Source of the DNA: Phycisphaerales bacterium
GTDB lineage: Bacteria > Planctomycetota > Phycisphaerae > Sedimentisphaerales > Anaerohalosphaeraceae
Assembly (NCBI GenBank): GCA_011055475.1
Contig: DSDH01000308.1
Location: 1-7,228, forward strand
DNA length: 7,228 bases
Direction: 5' to 3'
The translations under genes and the position numbers were made by a program. The stretch's first letter is position 1; each line of letters opens with the position of its first letter. A model generated the notes under the pieces. The model ran no database searches, had not been told where the DNA came from, and worked only from the letters and a program-made list of their open reading frames with translations. Shown one piece after another: positions 1 through 5,643 of this stretch.

Positions 1-1
1 A

Positions 2-595
2 AAGAACATCCCCGTCGGCGCCGGTTTGGGTGGCGGCAGCAGCGACGCCGCCGCGACCCTGATCGGGCTCAATCGGCTCTGCGACTTGGGAATCGACGAC
101 GCGGACCTGACCGCCGCAGCGGCGCAATTGGGCAGCGACGTGCCCTTCTTCCTAAACGGGCCGGTGGCCTTCTGCACCGGACGCGGCGAAAAAGTCACTC
201 CCTTGGGCGTGCATTTCCCGTTCGCCGCATTGTTGCTCGTCCCGAATGTAAATGTCTCCACCAAAGCCGTTTACGAGAATTACCGGCATGACCCGGGGGC
301 CTATGAACGCGCCGCGGGACCGATAAAGCGGCTGATTGCGGAAAAACAGATTGATTCATTGGCCCGCTTGTGCACAAATATGCTTGAACCAAGCTGCTTT
401 GCCTTATACGGTGAACTGGCCAGGCTGAAGTCAGACGTGGAGGCGCTGGGTATCCGGCCGGTCTGTCTCAGCGGCAGCGGAAGTGCGATGTACTGCCTGT
501 CTTGCGGCACCGGCTCAGACCTCGAGCATTGGCAGTCGAGGATTCGCGAGCGCCTCGGCTGTGAGAGTGTGATCGTCGGCAACAACAGATGGTAG
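2..595 (+). CDS. ispE: 4-diphosphocytidyl-2-C-methyl-D-erythritol kinase (IspE), 5' end cut by window edge
   Basis: IspE uses ATP to phosphorylate the 2-hydroxyl of CDP-methylerythritol, a middle step of the cytoplasmic MEP pathway to isoprenoid precursors. The open frame runs from the first full codon at position 2 to a TAG at 593-595, giving 197 visible residues. The family is usually about 280-300 residues, so roughly the first 90-100, including the N-terminal catalytic lysine region, lie outside the window. Visible residues 3-17 are the GHMP-kinase glycine-rich ATP loop (IPVGAGLGGGSSDAA). Residues 44-50 (GSDVPFF) match the IspE motif holding the catalytic aspartate, here Asp46. A late SGSGSA motif matches the third GHMP motif. 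The in-frame TTG at 26 is the Leu of the ATP loop, not a start. spoVG follows 22 bases after the stop with no terminator between, so the two are probably co-transcribed. Confidence 0.95.
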   Translation, partial: KNIPVGAGLGGGSSDAAATLIGLNRLCDLGIDDADLTAAAAQLGSDVPFFLNGPVAFCTGRGEKVTPLGVHFPFAALLLVPNVNVSTKAVYENYRHDPGAYERAAGPIKRLIAEKQIDSLARLCTNMLEPSCFALYGELARLKSDVEALGIRPVCLSGSGSAMYCLSCGTGSDLEHWQSRIRERLGCESVIVGNNRW

Positions 596-617
596 GTGTG
601 TGCACGGGGCAGGCCTC

Positions 618-1058
618 ATGGAAATCACCGAAGTGCGGGTCAAGCTTGTGGCCAACAAGGACGACCGCCTCAAGGCGTTCTGCTCAATGACCTTCGACAA
701 CGAGTTCGTCGTTCGGGACATCAAGGTCATTGAAGGCACCGGCGGGCTGTTCGTGGCCATGCCGTCGCGAAAGATGAGCGACCATTGCGGGCGATGCGGC
801 GGAAAGAACCACCTGCGGGCCAAGTACTGCAACAACTGCGGGGCGTCGCTGGACGAGAATCGCGCCCATCCGGACGTCCAGGGTCGCATGAAGCTGCACG
901 CGGATGTCGCCCACCCGATCAACGCGGCGTGTCGAAAACGCATCCAGGACCGGATCGTCGAGGCATACCACGAAGAGGTCGAGCGCTCCAAGCAACCCGG
1001 CTACAAACCGGTGGACCTGGACGAACCCGACTACGACGTCCCCGACGAAACGCACTGA
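618..1058 (+). CDS. spoVG: SpoVG-family regulatory protein with inserted zinc ribbon
   Basis: SpoVG proteins are small nucleic-acid-binding regulators. In Firmicutes they affect septation, sporulation and virulence genes, and RNA and DNA binding has been reported. The 146-residue product begins MEITEVRVKLV and continues through a classic SpoVG core (DRLKAF, TFDNEFVVRDIKVIEG, LFVAMPSRK) to residue 52. The core resumes near residue 100 with DVAHPINAACRKRIQD and an acidic, proline-containing tail. Between the halves, residues 57-74 carry Cys57-x2-Cys60 and Cys71-x2-Cys74 with basic residues between them, a zinc-ribbon pattern absent from Bacillus SpoVG. I chose ATG 618 because the family starts at MEITEV. 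A GTG at 600 would add six non-conserved residues. The Shine-Dalgarno is weak (AGG at 611-613). The gene follows ispE closely, as expected for an operon, and faces the minus-strand FlgM-like gene. Confidence 0.93.
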   Translation: MEITEVRVKLVANKDDRLKAFCSMTFDNEFVVRDIKVIEGTGGLFVAMPSRKMSDHCGRCGGKNHLRAKYCNNCGASLDENRAHPDVQGRMKLHADVAHPINAACRKRIQDRIVEAYHEEVERSKQPGYKPVDLDEPDYDVPDETH

Positions 1059-1097
1059 GCGGGGCGACATCGGGCCTGCCGACCGGGGGATTCCATG

Positions 1098-1123
1098 CCG
1101 CCATCCGCAAACTCAGGTGGCGG
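1098..1123 (+). terminator. Possible terminator hairpin between convergent genes
   Basis: CCGCCATC (1098-1105) can pair with GGTGGCGG (1116-1123), giving eight pairs including one T-G wobble around a 10-base loop. On the plus strand TCTTT follows. It lies 40 bases after the spoVG stop and just before the end of the opposing gene, where a terminator would be expected. The T run is short, so rho-independent function is uncertain. Confidence 0.35.
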
Positions 1124-1131
1124 TCTTTGAA

Positions 1132-1428
1132 TTACTCCTCTGCAATGAGTTCCTCCAGAACGCGGTCCAACGCCGCGTCCAGGTTCTCATTAAGAGCGTA
1201 TTCGTCGCGATCAATCTGCCGCCGAACGGCGACGACCTTCTCCTGACGAATCTCCGGCAAGTGGCTGATGATTCGCAGCAGCCGCCCCAGCGGAGTCGAC
1301 GTCAGGTTGTCCAGCAACTCGCCGGAAACGAGATCGTCGTCGATCCCGACCTCCCTTTCGAATCGTCCGGATTCGGGGATTGGCGCGTGCCATGTTCGAT
1401 GTTGTTCTGTGTGGTCCGGTGTGCTCAT
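1132..1428 (-). CDS. flgM: FlgM-like anti-sigma-28 factor (small, C-terminal domain match)
   Basis: FlgM binds and inhibits the flagellar sigma factor FliA (sigma-28) until the flagellar hook-basal body is complete. The 98-residue product has a charged, probably disordered N-terminal half and a helical C-terminal half. Residues 58-95 (LPEIRQEKVVAVRRQIDRD, EYALN, LDAALDRVLEEL) follow the FlgM pattern of R-x2-KV, a helix, a short 'G/D-x-Y' turn, then an 'ALL..EL'-like final helix. I chose the ATG at 1428 because AGGCAGG lies eight bases upstream (1437-1443 read on the minus strand). An in-frame ATG at 1521, preceded by GAGG, would add 31 residues, but that stretch uses AGA, AGG, CAA and AAA codons unlike the rest and sits in the middle of a palindrome. 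No other flagellar gene is in view. The assignment rests on a short weakly conserved domain; an unrelated small helical protein remains possible. Confidence 0.65.
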   Translation of the reverse strand: MSTPDHTEQHRTWHAPIPESGRFEREVGIDDDLVSGELLDNLTSTPLGRLLRIISHLPEIRQEKVVAVRRQIDRDEYALNENLDAALDRVLEELIAEE

Positions 1429-1436
1429 GTGTTTGA

Positions 1437-1443
1437 CCTGCCT
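1437..1443 (-). promoter_or_regulatory. Ribosome binding site of the FlgM-like gene
   Basis: Read on the minus strand this is AGGCAGG, eight bases before the ATG at 1428. It supports the shorter 98-residue product over the upstream in-frame ATG at 1521. Confidence 0.5.
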
Positions 1444-1513
1444 TTTTTGTGCGGCAGCCAACAAATCGTCCGTTCCTTGTTGTCTAACCGGCCTTGTGGC
1501 GGCCCGCTGCCAC

Positions 1514-1527
1514 CACAACATGTTGTG
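1514..1527. promoter_or_regulatory. 14-base perfect palindrome, candidate operator
   Basis: CACAACATGTTGTG is identical to its reverse complement, centred between 1520 and 1521. It lies 86 bases upstream of the chosen FlgM-like start. Perfect palindromes of this size are typical of dimeric regulator sites, but no regulator is identified. The right half belongs to the first copy of the 17-base direct repeat. Confidence 0.4.
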
Positions 1528-1536
1528 TTTGCCTCG
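1520..1536 (+). repeat. 17-base direct repeat, copy 1
   Basis: The sequence is ATGTTGTGTTTGCCTCG. It matches 1764-1780 at 16 of 17 bases and lies 244 bases away in the same orientation. This copy overlaps the right half of the palindrome at 1514-1527. On the minus strand it contains GAGG followed after ten bases by an ATG. Confidence 0.6.
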
Positions 1537-1763
1537 ATTTCCCTTCGGGGCCTGAACAACCGTTACAGTACTGGTATCGTCGGTCAAGGTTCGATGACTT
1601 GAAAAAAACACTCACGAGTTGTAACTTATTCTCTTTCAGATGCTTATGATGATCTCTGGCCCGCAGGGCATCGGCTGAGACGCGATCCGCCCCCACTCTT
1701 GGCCTATTTTCACAATCCATTTCCGGACGGCCGCGGAGATGGGAAGAATAGGAAGGGCCCAAT

Positions 1764-1780
1764 ATGTTGTGTTCGCCTCG
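1764..1780 (+). repeat. 17-base direct repeat, copy 2
   Basis: The sequence is ATGTTGTGTTCGCCTCG, differing from copy 1 only at the eleventh base (C for T). The left palindrome arm is not preserved here, so only the half-site is shared. A GGCCCGCTG string follows directly (1780-1788). The same nine bases occur at 1501-1509, just before copy 1, in a different relative order. Confidence 0.6.
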
Positions 1781-1947
1781 GCCCGCTGGTTTTTTGCTCA
1801 ATATTTCGGCCGAGCAGCCCTGCCCCCCCCTCCCGCAACGCCCGATAACTGCACATGCGGAACTCATCGGCCCCGATGCCATCCTGGAGCATCCCCATTC
1901 TGCCCTGGCCAATCCAGGCTGGGCCCGGCCGAAGTCGATCCTGAAGC

Positions 1948-1977
1948 TTGACCTGCGTCCCGATAATAGGGTATGCT
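1948..1977 (+). promoter_or_regulatory. Promoter for the prepilin/membrane-protein operon
   Basis: TTGACC at 1948-1953 and TATGCT at 1972-1977 are separated by 18 bases and match sigma-70 type -35 and -10 boxes at five and four of six positions. Transcription would start near 1984, about 36 bases before the prepilin ATG. The TTG at 1948 opens the reading frame of the gene but is better read as part of the -35 box than as a start codon. Confidence 0.6.
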
Positions 1978-2019
1978 GAAGACTGGCTTTGGGTGGGCCG
2001 ATCCTGCAAGTGGGGAAAG

Positions 2020-2844
2020 ATGACGCATAACCGGCGACCACACGCGTTTACCTTGATCGAGCTGCTCGTAGTCTTGAGCATCATCTCGATGCTGATGTCC
2101 ATCATGCTGCCCTCCCTGCGAAGGGCCAAGGAGCAGGCCCGCCAAGTGGTCTGCCTGTCGAACGTCAGGCAGTTCATCACTGCATGGAGCACCTACGCCA
2201 TGGAGTACAACGAACGCATCTGTTCGTCCTACACCCATTTGAATCAACCCAACCCCTGGGACGACGGCCACGTGCCGGGCAATCGGTTCAACAACTGGGT
2301 GGCCGATGGGCCGGGCGTGGGCTTCAATCCCGTCTGCAATACCGAGCAGGCCCTGCGCGACGGCGTCCTGTTCGACTTTGTCCAGACGGTTGATCTGTAT
2401 CGCTGCCCCAGCGATCACCGCCGGCTGGTGCGCAGCTACTCCATCGCCCACGCCATGGGCTGCCCCCACAATTATGAGGGCGAACGGACCTATACCACGA
2501 GCCTGGAGGTCCGCAGCCCGAGCGAGCGGATGGTCTTCGTCGACGCCCGCGCGGGCACGACCCGCGGCCCCGATGGAACGGTGGGCCATCTCGGCTGCTT
2601 CACCCCCGTCAACACCGTCTCGGACGAGTGGCTTGGCGGCGCCGTGCAGTTGTCCGCGCGGCACGATGGCCAGTGCAACATGGCCTTCGCCGATCTGCAC
2701 GTTGACCGGTGGAGATGGCGGGACCCCAGAACCGTCGATTACGCCCTGGGAAACATGGGCTTCTCTGAGTTCCAGGCGGCCTCACACGAGAATATCGACC
2801 TGCCGCGGCTCAAGGAGATACTGCGCCCGGCCACCTTCCGCTGA
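2020..2844 (+). CDS. Prepilin-type N-terminal methylation domain protein (planctomycete H-X9-DG pseudopilin)
   Basis: This 274-residue protein is a type IV pilin-like or type II secretion pseudopilin-like surface protein. Residues 9-16 (AFTLIELL) are the prepilin signature: cleavage is expected between Ala9 and Phe10, leaving the conserved Glu at mature position 5. A hydrophobic helix runs to about residue 30 and ends in LPSLRRAKEQAR. The middle has a CPSD motif (YRCPSDH) followed by RSYSIAHAMG, typical of the large planctomycete family. Near the C-terminus His215-x9-Asp225 matches the 'H-X9-DG' processing-associated motif, but the Gly is replaced by Leu226 (ADLHV). The start at ATG 2020 gives the short basic leader usual for the family; GGGGAAAG directly precedes it. 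The next gene begins 30 bases downstream. Ligand and assembly partners are unknown; these genomes usually encode many paralogues. Confidence 0.9.
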   Translation: MTHNRRPHAFTLIELLVVLSIISMLMSIMLPSLRRAKEQARQVVCLSNVRQFITAWSTYAMEYNERICSSYTHLNQPNPWDDGHVPGNRFNNWVADGPGVGFNPVCNTEQALRDGVLFDFVQTVDLYRCPSDHRRLVRSYSIAHAMGCPHNYEGERTYTTSLEVRSPSERMVFVDARAGTTRGPDGTVGHLGCFTPVNTVSDEWLGGAVQLSARHDGQCNMAFADLHVDRWRWRDPRTVDYALGNMGFSEFQAASHENIDLPRLKEILRPATFR

Positions 2845-2863
2845 TCGGGCCGGCGGGCCGCAC

Positions 2864-2868
2864 GGAGG
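2864..2868 (+). promoter_or_regulatory. Ribosome binding site selecting ATG 2875
   Basis: GGAGG lies six bases before ATG 2875, an ideal distance. An adjacent TTG at 2872 is only three bases from it, so ATG 2875 is the better start. Confidence 0.75.
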
Positions 2869-2874
2869 ATTTTG

Positions 2875-3453
2875 ATGTCGTTCGACGCGAACGAGTGGAA
2901 GTACCGATGGTGCCGCTTGGAGCAATGGTGGCGGCAATGGCCGGTTCGCCAGTGGGTCAACCAACATCCGCGGCTTGTCGTCGGCATGGCCACGGTCTCC
3001 ACGCTGTTGCTCCTGATCGTCGTGGTTTCCATGCTGATCGGCGGGGAAAGTGCCGAGCCCGTGACGTCCGATCAGGCATGGTTCTATGATCTGAACACGG
3101 GCAAACTGTTCGCCGTCTCCGCCTCCAAGGTCCCGCCCGTAGCCACCCCCTCCGGGCCGACGCCCGATGGTGCACCGGCCGGCGTCCGCGCGTATGTCGT
3201 GACGTACGGCTCCGGGGGCGATCGATCCGAACCGACGGTTGCCTATCTGGAGACCCGCGCGCCGGACACGCCGCCGAGCGCGTACCATGCCGCTCATCAG
3301 CACTTCGGCGCCGAGTGGGGCAAGGGCCTGCTCGTCCGCCGCGTCGACGATCCGGAATGGGTCCCCGCCGACAGCCCCACGGGCCGCGCGATCATCGAAC
3401 GGGCCCACCAACCCGATGATCAGGGCCGCATGCCGGAACCGTACTTGCCCTGA
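2875..3453 (+). CDS. Single-pass membrane protein of unknown function, Trp-rich N-terminus
   Basis: I cannot assign a function. The 192-residue product has an unusual juxtamembrane segment with six tryptophans (residues 8, 12, 18, 19, 22, 27) mixed with basic residues. One strongly hydrophobic membrane helix follows at about 34-55 (LVVGM to MLIGG). The remaining ~135 residues should be outside the cytoplasmic membrane by the positive-inside rule. That domain begins QAWFYDLNTGKLFAV, then has PPVATPSG, GVRAYVVTYG and PTVAYLETRAP, which suggests a small beta-rich fold. I recall similar WFYDLNTG-containing proteins from planctomycetes, but this is memory and not a search. The gene lies 30 bases after the prepilin-like gene with a strong ribosome binding site, so it is probably in the same operon and may act with the pseudopilin at the envelope. 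Confidence 0.8.
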   Translation: MSFDANEWKYRWCRLEQWWRQWPVRQWVNQHPRLVVGMATVSTLLLLIVVVSMLIGGESAEPVTSDQAWFYDLNTGKLFAVSASKVPPVATPSGPTPDGAPAGVRAYVVTYGSGGDRSEPTVAYLETRAPDTPPSAYHAAHQHFGAEWGKGLLVRRVDDPEWVPADSPTGRAIIERAHQPDDQGRMPEPYLP

Positions 3454-3530
3454 GCCGCATACACGCCCCGTTTCTCTATCCGCCGTGTCATATCTCCCGT
3501 AGGCCGTTCGTCCATATAGGGGCCTGAGCA

Positions 3531-3559
3531 TGGACCCCGCCCGGCTGATCCGGTATAGT
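3531..3559 (+). promoter_or_regulatory. Promoter for the MATE transporter gene
   Basis: TGGACC (3531-3536) and TATAGT (3554-3559) are separated by 17 bases. The -10 box matches the consensus at five of six positions and the -35 box at four. A start near 3566 would give a leader of about 46 bases. Confidence 0.5.
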
Positions 3560-3597
3560 CGGGCCAGCCGCATGCGCAACGATCGCGGCCGGACCTT

Positions 3598-3603
3598 AAG
3601 GGA
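3598..3603 (+). promoter_or_regulatory. Ribosome binding site selecting TTG 3612
   Basis: AAGGGA lies eight bases before TTG 3612. The alternative ATG at 3636 is preceded by a pyrimidine-rich stretch with no purine-rich site, so TTG is preferred. Confidence 0.6.
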
Positions 3604-3611
3604 TAGACGCC

Positions 3612-5018
3612 TTGGATACGCACGGCCCATACGACATGGAAGCGCAACTGACGCAAGGCTCGGTCGCCGGTCGATTGATCCGCCTGGCGATCCCGATAGC
3701 CTGGGGCATCTTCGCGATCATGGCCTTCAACCTCGTCGACACGTATTTCGTCAGTCGGCTGGGCACGGTGCCGCTGGCCGCCATCACCTTCACGTTCCCC
3801 GTGGTCATGACGGTCGGCAGCATCGCCGTGGGGCTGGGAGTCGGGGCGGCCTCGGCCATCAGCCGCGCCATCGGACGCGGTGATCCCAGCCAGGTGCGGC
3901 GACTGACCACCAACAGCCTGCTGCTGGCCGTGCTGATCGTGGTTCCGTTCTGCCTGTTGGGCCTGGTGACGATCGATCCCTTGTTTCGCCTGCTCGGCGC
4001 CGACGACCAAACGTTGGGGCTGATTCGCCAGTATATGGAGGTCTGGTACCTGGGCATGGTCTTCCTGATCGTGCCGATGGTGGGCAACAACGCCTTGCGG
4101 GCGGCGGGCGACGCGCTCAGTCCGTCGGTGATTATGACCGTCTCGGCCGGGATCAACGTCGTGCTCGATCCGATCCTGATCTTCGGGGGGTTCGGCATCC
4201 CGGCCCTGGGGCTGCGCGGAGCGGCCATCGCAACCGTCATTGCGCGGGCCGCCTCCCTGATCGCCGCACTGGCCGTGCTGTCCCGCGGCAAAGGCATGCT
4301 CAGCGTGCATCCGGGAACGCTGTCCGTGATGCTGCGATCGTGGGCGCGTATCCTTCACGTCGGGATTCCGGCCGCAGGGATGTTCATGATCATCCCGATC
4401 TCAACGGGCATCCTGACGCGGATGTTGGCCTCGTTCGGGGCCGGGGCGGTCGCGGCGTTCGGCGTGGCCACGCGGATCGAATCGTTCGCGTTCCTGTTGA
4501 TCTATGCCCTCTCGACCAGTCTGACGCCCTTCGTGGGGCAGAATACCGGGGCCGGACGTTTCGAGCGCGTGCGCCGGGGACTGCGCTGGTCGTATGGCTT
4601 CTGCCTGTTTTGGGGCCTGGCCGCGGCGGTCGTGCTGGGGCTGTTCGGTCGGCCGTTGGCGACGCTGTTCAGTAAGGAGCAGAACCCCGAGGTCATTGGC
4701 CTGGCGGCCCTCTATCTTCGACTGGTGCCCATCAGTTACGGCATGCAGGGTATCAGTCTGATGGTCATCGCGGCGTTTAATGCGTTGGGACACCCCCTGC
4801 CGGCGACGACGTTGACCTTCTTGCGGACCGTGTTGATCACGGTTCCGCTGGCCTGGGTGCTCAAGCTCTGGCTGGGACCGGCGGGCATCTTCCTGGGTAT
4901 GGCGATGGCCAATCTGATGGTAGGGCTTCTGGCGTATCTCTGGACGCATCGGGTGCTCCGCCACGCCGAGGCCCTGCATGGCCGGGAGGGCTTCCCGTTC
5001 GAGGCCGTCGGCGTCTGA
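3612..5018 (+). CDS. MATE-family multidrug/cation efflux transporter
   Basis: MATE transporters export drugs, dyes or metabolites from the cytoplasm in exchange for sodium or protons. The 468-residue product has the expected length (about 450-480) and about twelve hydrophobic segments in two homologous halves. In the first half, NLVDTYFVSRLG, LAAITFTFPV and GVGAASAISRAIGRGD match the family. In the second half, GAGAVAAFGVATRIESFAF and the strongly conserved FVGQNTGAGRFERVRRG (about residues 305-325) identify the fold. A C-terminal basic tail follows the last helix. The start at TTG 3612 is chosen on its ribosome binding site; ATG 3636 would shorten the protein by eight residues and leave the fold unchanged. 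The gene stands alone with its own promoter and ends 34 bases before the ferritin-gene promoter. Substrate and coupling ion cannot be read from the sequence. Confidence 0.95.
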   Translation: MDTHGPYDMEAQLTQGSVAGRLIRLAIPIAWGIFAIMAFNLVDTYFVSRLGTVPLAAITFTFPVVMTVGSIAVGLGVGAASAISRAIGRGDPSQVRRLTTNSLLLAVLIVVPFCLLGLVTIDPLFRLLGADDQTLGLIRQYMEVWYLGMVFLIVPMVGNNALRAAGDALSPSVIMTVSAGINVVLDPILIFGGFGIPALGLRGAAIATVIARAASLIAALAVLSRGKGMLSVHPGTLSVMLRSWARILHVGIPAAGMFMIIPISTGILTRMLASFGAGAVAAFGVATRIESFAFLLIYALSTSLTPFVGQNTGAGRFERVRRGLRWSYGFCLFWGLAAAVVLGLFGRPLATLFSKEQNPEVIGLAALYLRLVPISYGMQGISLMVIAAFNALGHPLPATTLTFLRTVLITVPLAWVLKLWLGPAGIFLGMAMANLMVGLLAYLWTHRVLRHAEALHGREGFPFEAVGV

Positions 5019-5051
5019 TGTCCACAGTGGCGACGTTCCTGAGCCACCGGC

Positions 5052-5079
5052 TTGTCAGGCATCGGGTTTTTGCTATAGT
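5052..5079 (+). promoter_or_regulatory. Promoter for the ferritin-like/ZIP operon
   Basis: TTGTCA (5052-5057) and TATAGT (5074-5079) are 16 bases apart, and TG at 5071-5072 makes an extended -10 (TGCTATAGT). It is the strongest promoter match in the window. Transcription would start near 5086. No clear iron-box (Fur) palindrome overlaps it by eye. Confidence 0.65.
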
Positions 5080-5099
5080 ACATACGCTGCGATCGTTCG

Positions 5100-5109
5100 A
5101 GGAAAGGGG
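5100..5109 (+). promoter_or_regulatory. Ribosome binding site selecting GTG 5116
   Basis: AGGAAAGGGG six bases upstream fixes GTG 5116 as the ferritin-like start, since no closer ATG in frame has such a site. Confidence 0.75.
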
Positions 5110-5115
5110 CGAACG

Positions 5116-5580
5116 GTGACCGAGTTCGAATCGCTCAAAGAGGCGCTGACCTTTGCCGCCGAAAAGGAGCAGGCATCGGTGGACTTCTATTCGCAGTTGG
5201 CCCAGCGGATGGAGGAGCCCACGACGCGGGCCCTTATGGAAGACCTGGCCGCCGAAGAGGCCGAGCACCGGTCCCGCGTGGAGCTGGAGATTATGAAGCT
5301 GGGGCACGTCGTCGACCCGGACGCGATACAGGCCCGCCCGCGAATCACCGGCATCGAGGCCCTGGAGGAGGTCCCCACGGACTTTTCGCCGCTGGAAGGG
5401 CTGCGGCTGGCGATCCGCAAGGAGGAGGCGGCGTTCCGTCTGTACGTGGAGCTGCTCGCCGAAACCCGAGACCCCGAGATTCGTGAGGCTCTGCTGGCCC
5501 TGGCCCAAGAGGAAGTGCGACACAAGGTGCGTTTCGAGAAGGTCTACGAGGCCTTGCAGGCACGAGAACGGCAGGGCTGA
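5116..5580 (+). CDS. Ferritin-like diiron four-helix protein (rubrerythrin-type domain, no rubredoxin part)
   Basis: Proteins of this type bind two metal ions in a four-helix bundle and act in iron oxidation, storage or peroxide removal. The 154-residue product shows the expected ligand pattern in order. Helix 1 has Glu18 (EKEQASVDFY), helix 2 has Glu48-x2-His51 (EEAEH), helix 3 has Glu104 (KEEAAFRLY) and helix 4 has Glu133-x2-His136 (EEVRH). The two halves are internally similar, as in erythrin and rubrerythrin domains. There is no cysteine at all, so the C-terminal rubredoxin domain of true rubrerythrins is absent. GTG 5116 is chosen because AGGAAAGGGG (5100-5109) lies six bases before it and the promoter ends 36 bases upstream; the open frame extends further only into the MATE gene. 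The ZIP transporter gene follows after 63 bases. The exact activity is unknown. Confidence 0.88.
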   Translation: MTEFESLKEALTFAAEKEQASVDFYSQLAQRMEEPTTRALMEDLAAEEAEHRSRVELEIMKLGHVVDPDAIQARPRITGIEALEEVPTDFSPLEGLRLAIRKEEAAFRLYVELLAETRDPEIREALLALAQEEVRHKVRFEKVYEALQARERQG

Positions 5581-5628
5581 GCCGGGGGCCCGCTACGAAC
5601 GCGACCGGGCGGATGACGCCACGACATC

Positions 5629-5635
5629 GGTGGAG
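5629..5635 (+). promoter_or_regulatory. Ribosome binding site of the ZIP gene
   Basis: GGTGGAG ends eight bases before ATG 5644 and supports that start. Confidence 0.65.
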
Positions 5636-5643
5636 AATTACGG

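Larger units (their letters stand above)
1429..1947. other. 519-base region without a convincing gene, holding repeats and a palindrome
   Basis: This divergent region separates the minus-strand FlgM-like gene from the plus-strand prepilin gene. Open frames crossing it are short, lack good ribosome binding sites and have translations with irregular codon use. It contains a 14-base perfect palindrome (1514-1527), two copies of a 17-base motif (1520-1536 and 1764-1780), a run of eight C (1823-1830), and an A/T-richer patch around 1600-1650 unlike the coding DNA around it. It could hold the FlgM-gene promoter and leader, a small RNA, or the remains of a lost gene. The sequence alone does not decide. 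Confidence 0.6.
3454..3611. other. Intergenic gap with promoter for the MATE gene
   Basis: This 158-base gap holds no gene. AGGCC and GGCCT (around 3501-3525) could form a weak five-pair stem, without a T run. The recognisable content is the promoter and ribosome binding site for the next gene. Confidence 0.5.

Noticed and set aside
1429..1521. N-terminal extension of the FlgM-like protein to an in-frame ATG at 1521
   Set aside because: The added 31 residues use rare-looking codons and the ATG is the centre of a perfect palindrome. A good ribosome binding site supports ATG 1428 instead. The GAGG before 1521 keeps the alternative barely possible.
1558..1606. Minus-strand flagellar sigma-28 promoter for the FlgM-like gene (TCAA ... 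GACGATAC) or sigma-70 promoter (TTGACC ...)
   Set aside because: The -10-like GACGATAC matches six of eight sigma-28 positions, but the spacing to TCAA is two bases too long. The TTGACC box has no acceptable -10 at 16-18 bases. Too weak to annotate.
1484..1720. Minus-strand open frame of 78 codons starting at ATG 1720, upstream of the FlgM-like gene
   Set aside because: No ribosome binding site precedes it, codon use is irregular, it runs through the repeat and palindrome, and its product resembles no family I know.
1864..2700. Long minus-strand open frame opposite the prepilin-like gene
   Set aside because: It is an antisense shadow of a GC-rich coding region; the plus-strand frame has clear family motifs.
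3420..4358. Long minus-strand open frame opposite the MATE gene
   Set aside because: Its translation is a His/Arg/Gln/Asp-rich low-complexity product typical of an antisense reading of a membrane-protein gene.
5027..5047. GTGGC/GCCAC inverted repeat after the MATE gene as a terminator
   Set aside because: Only five pairs with an 11-base loop and no T run; not distinguishable from chance in GC-rich DNA.
4978..5115. Upstream ATG start for the ferritin-like protein within the MATE gene
   Set aside because: The added residues are a frame-shifted reading of the MATE C-terminus, and the promoter at 5052-5079 lies inside that stretch.
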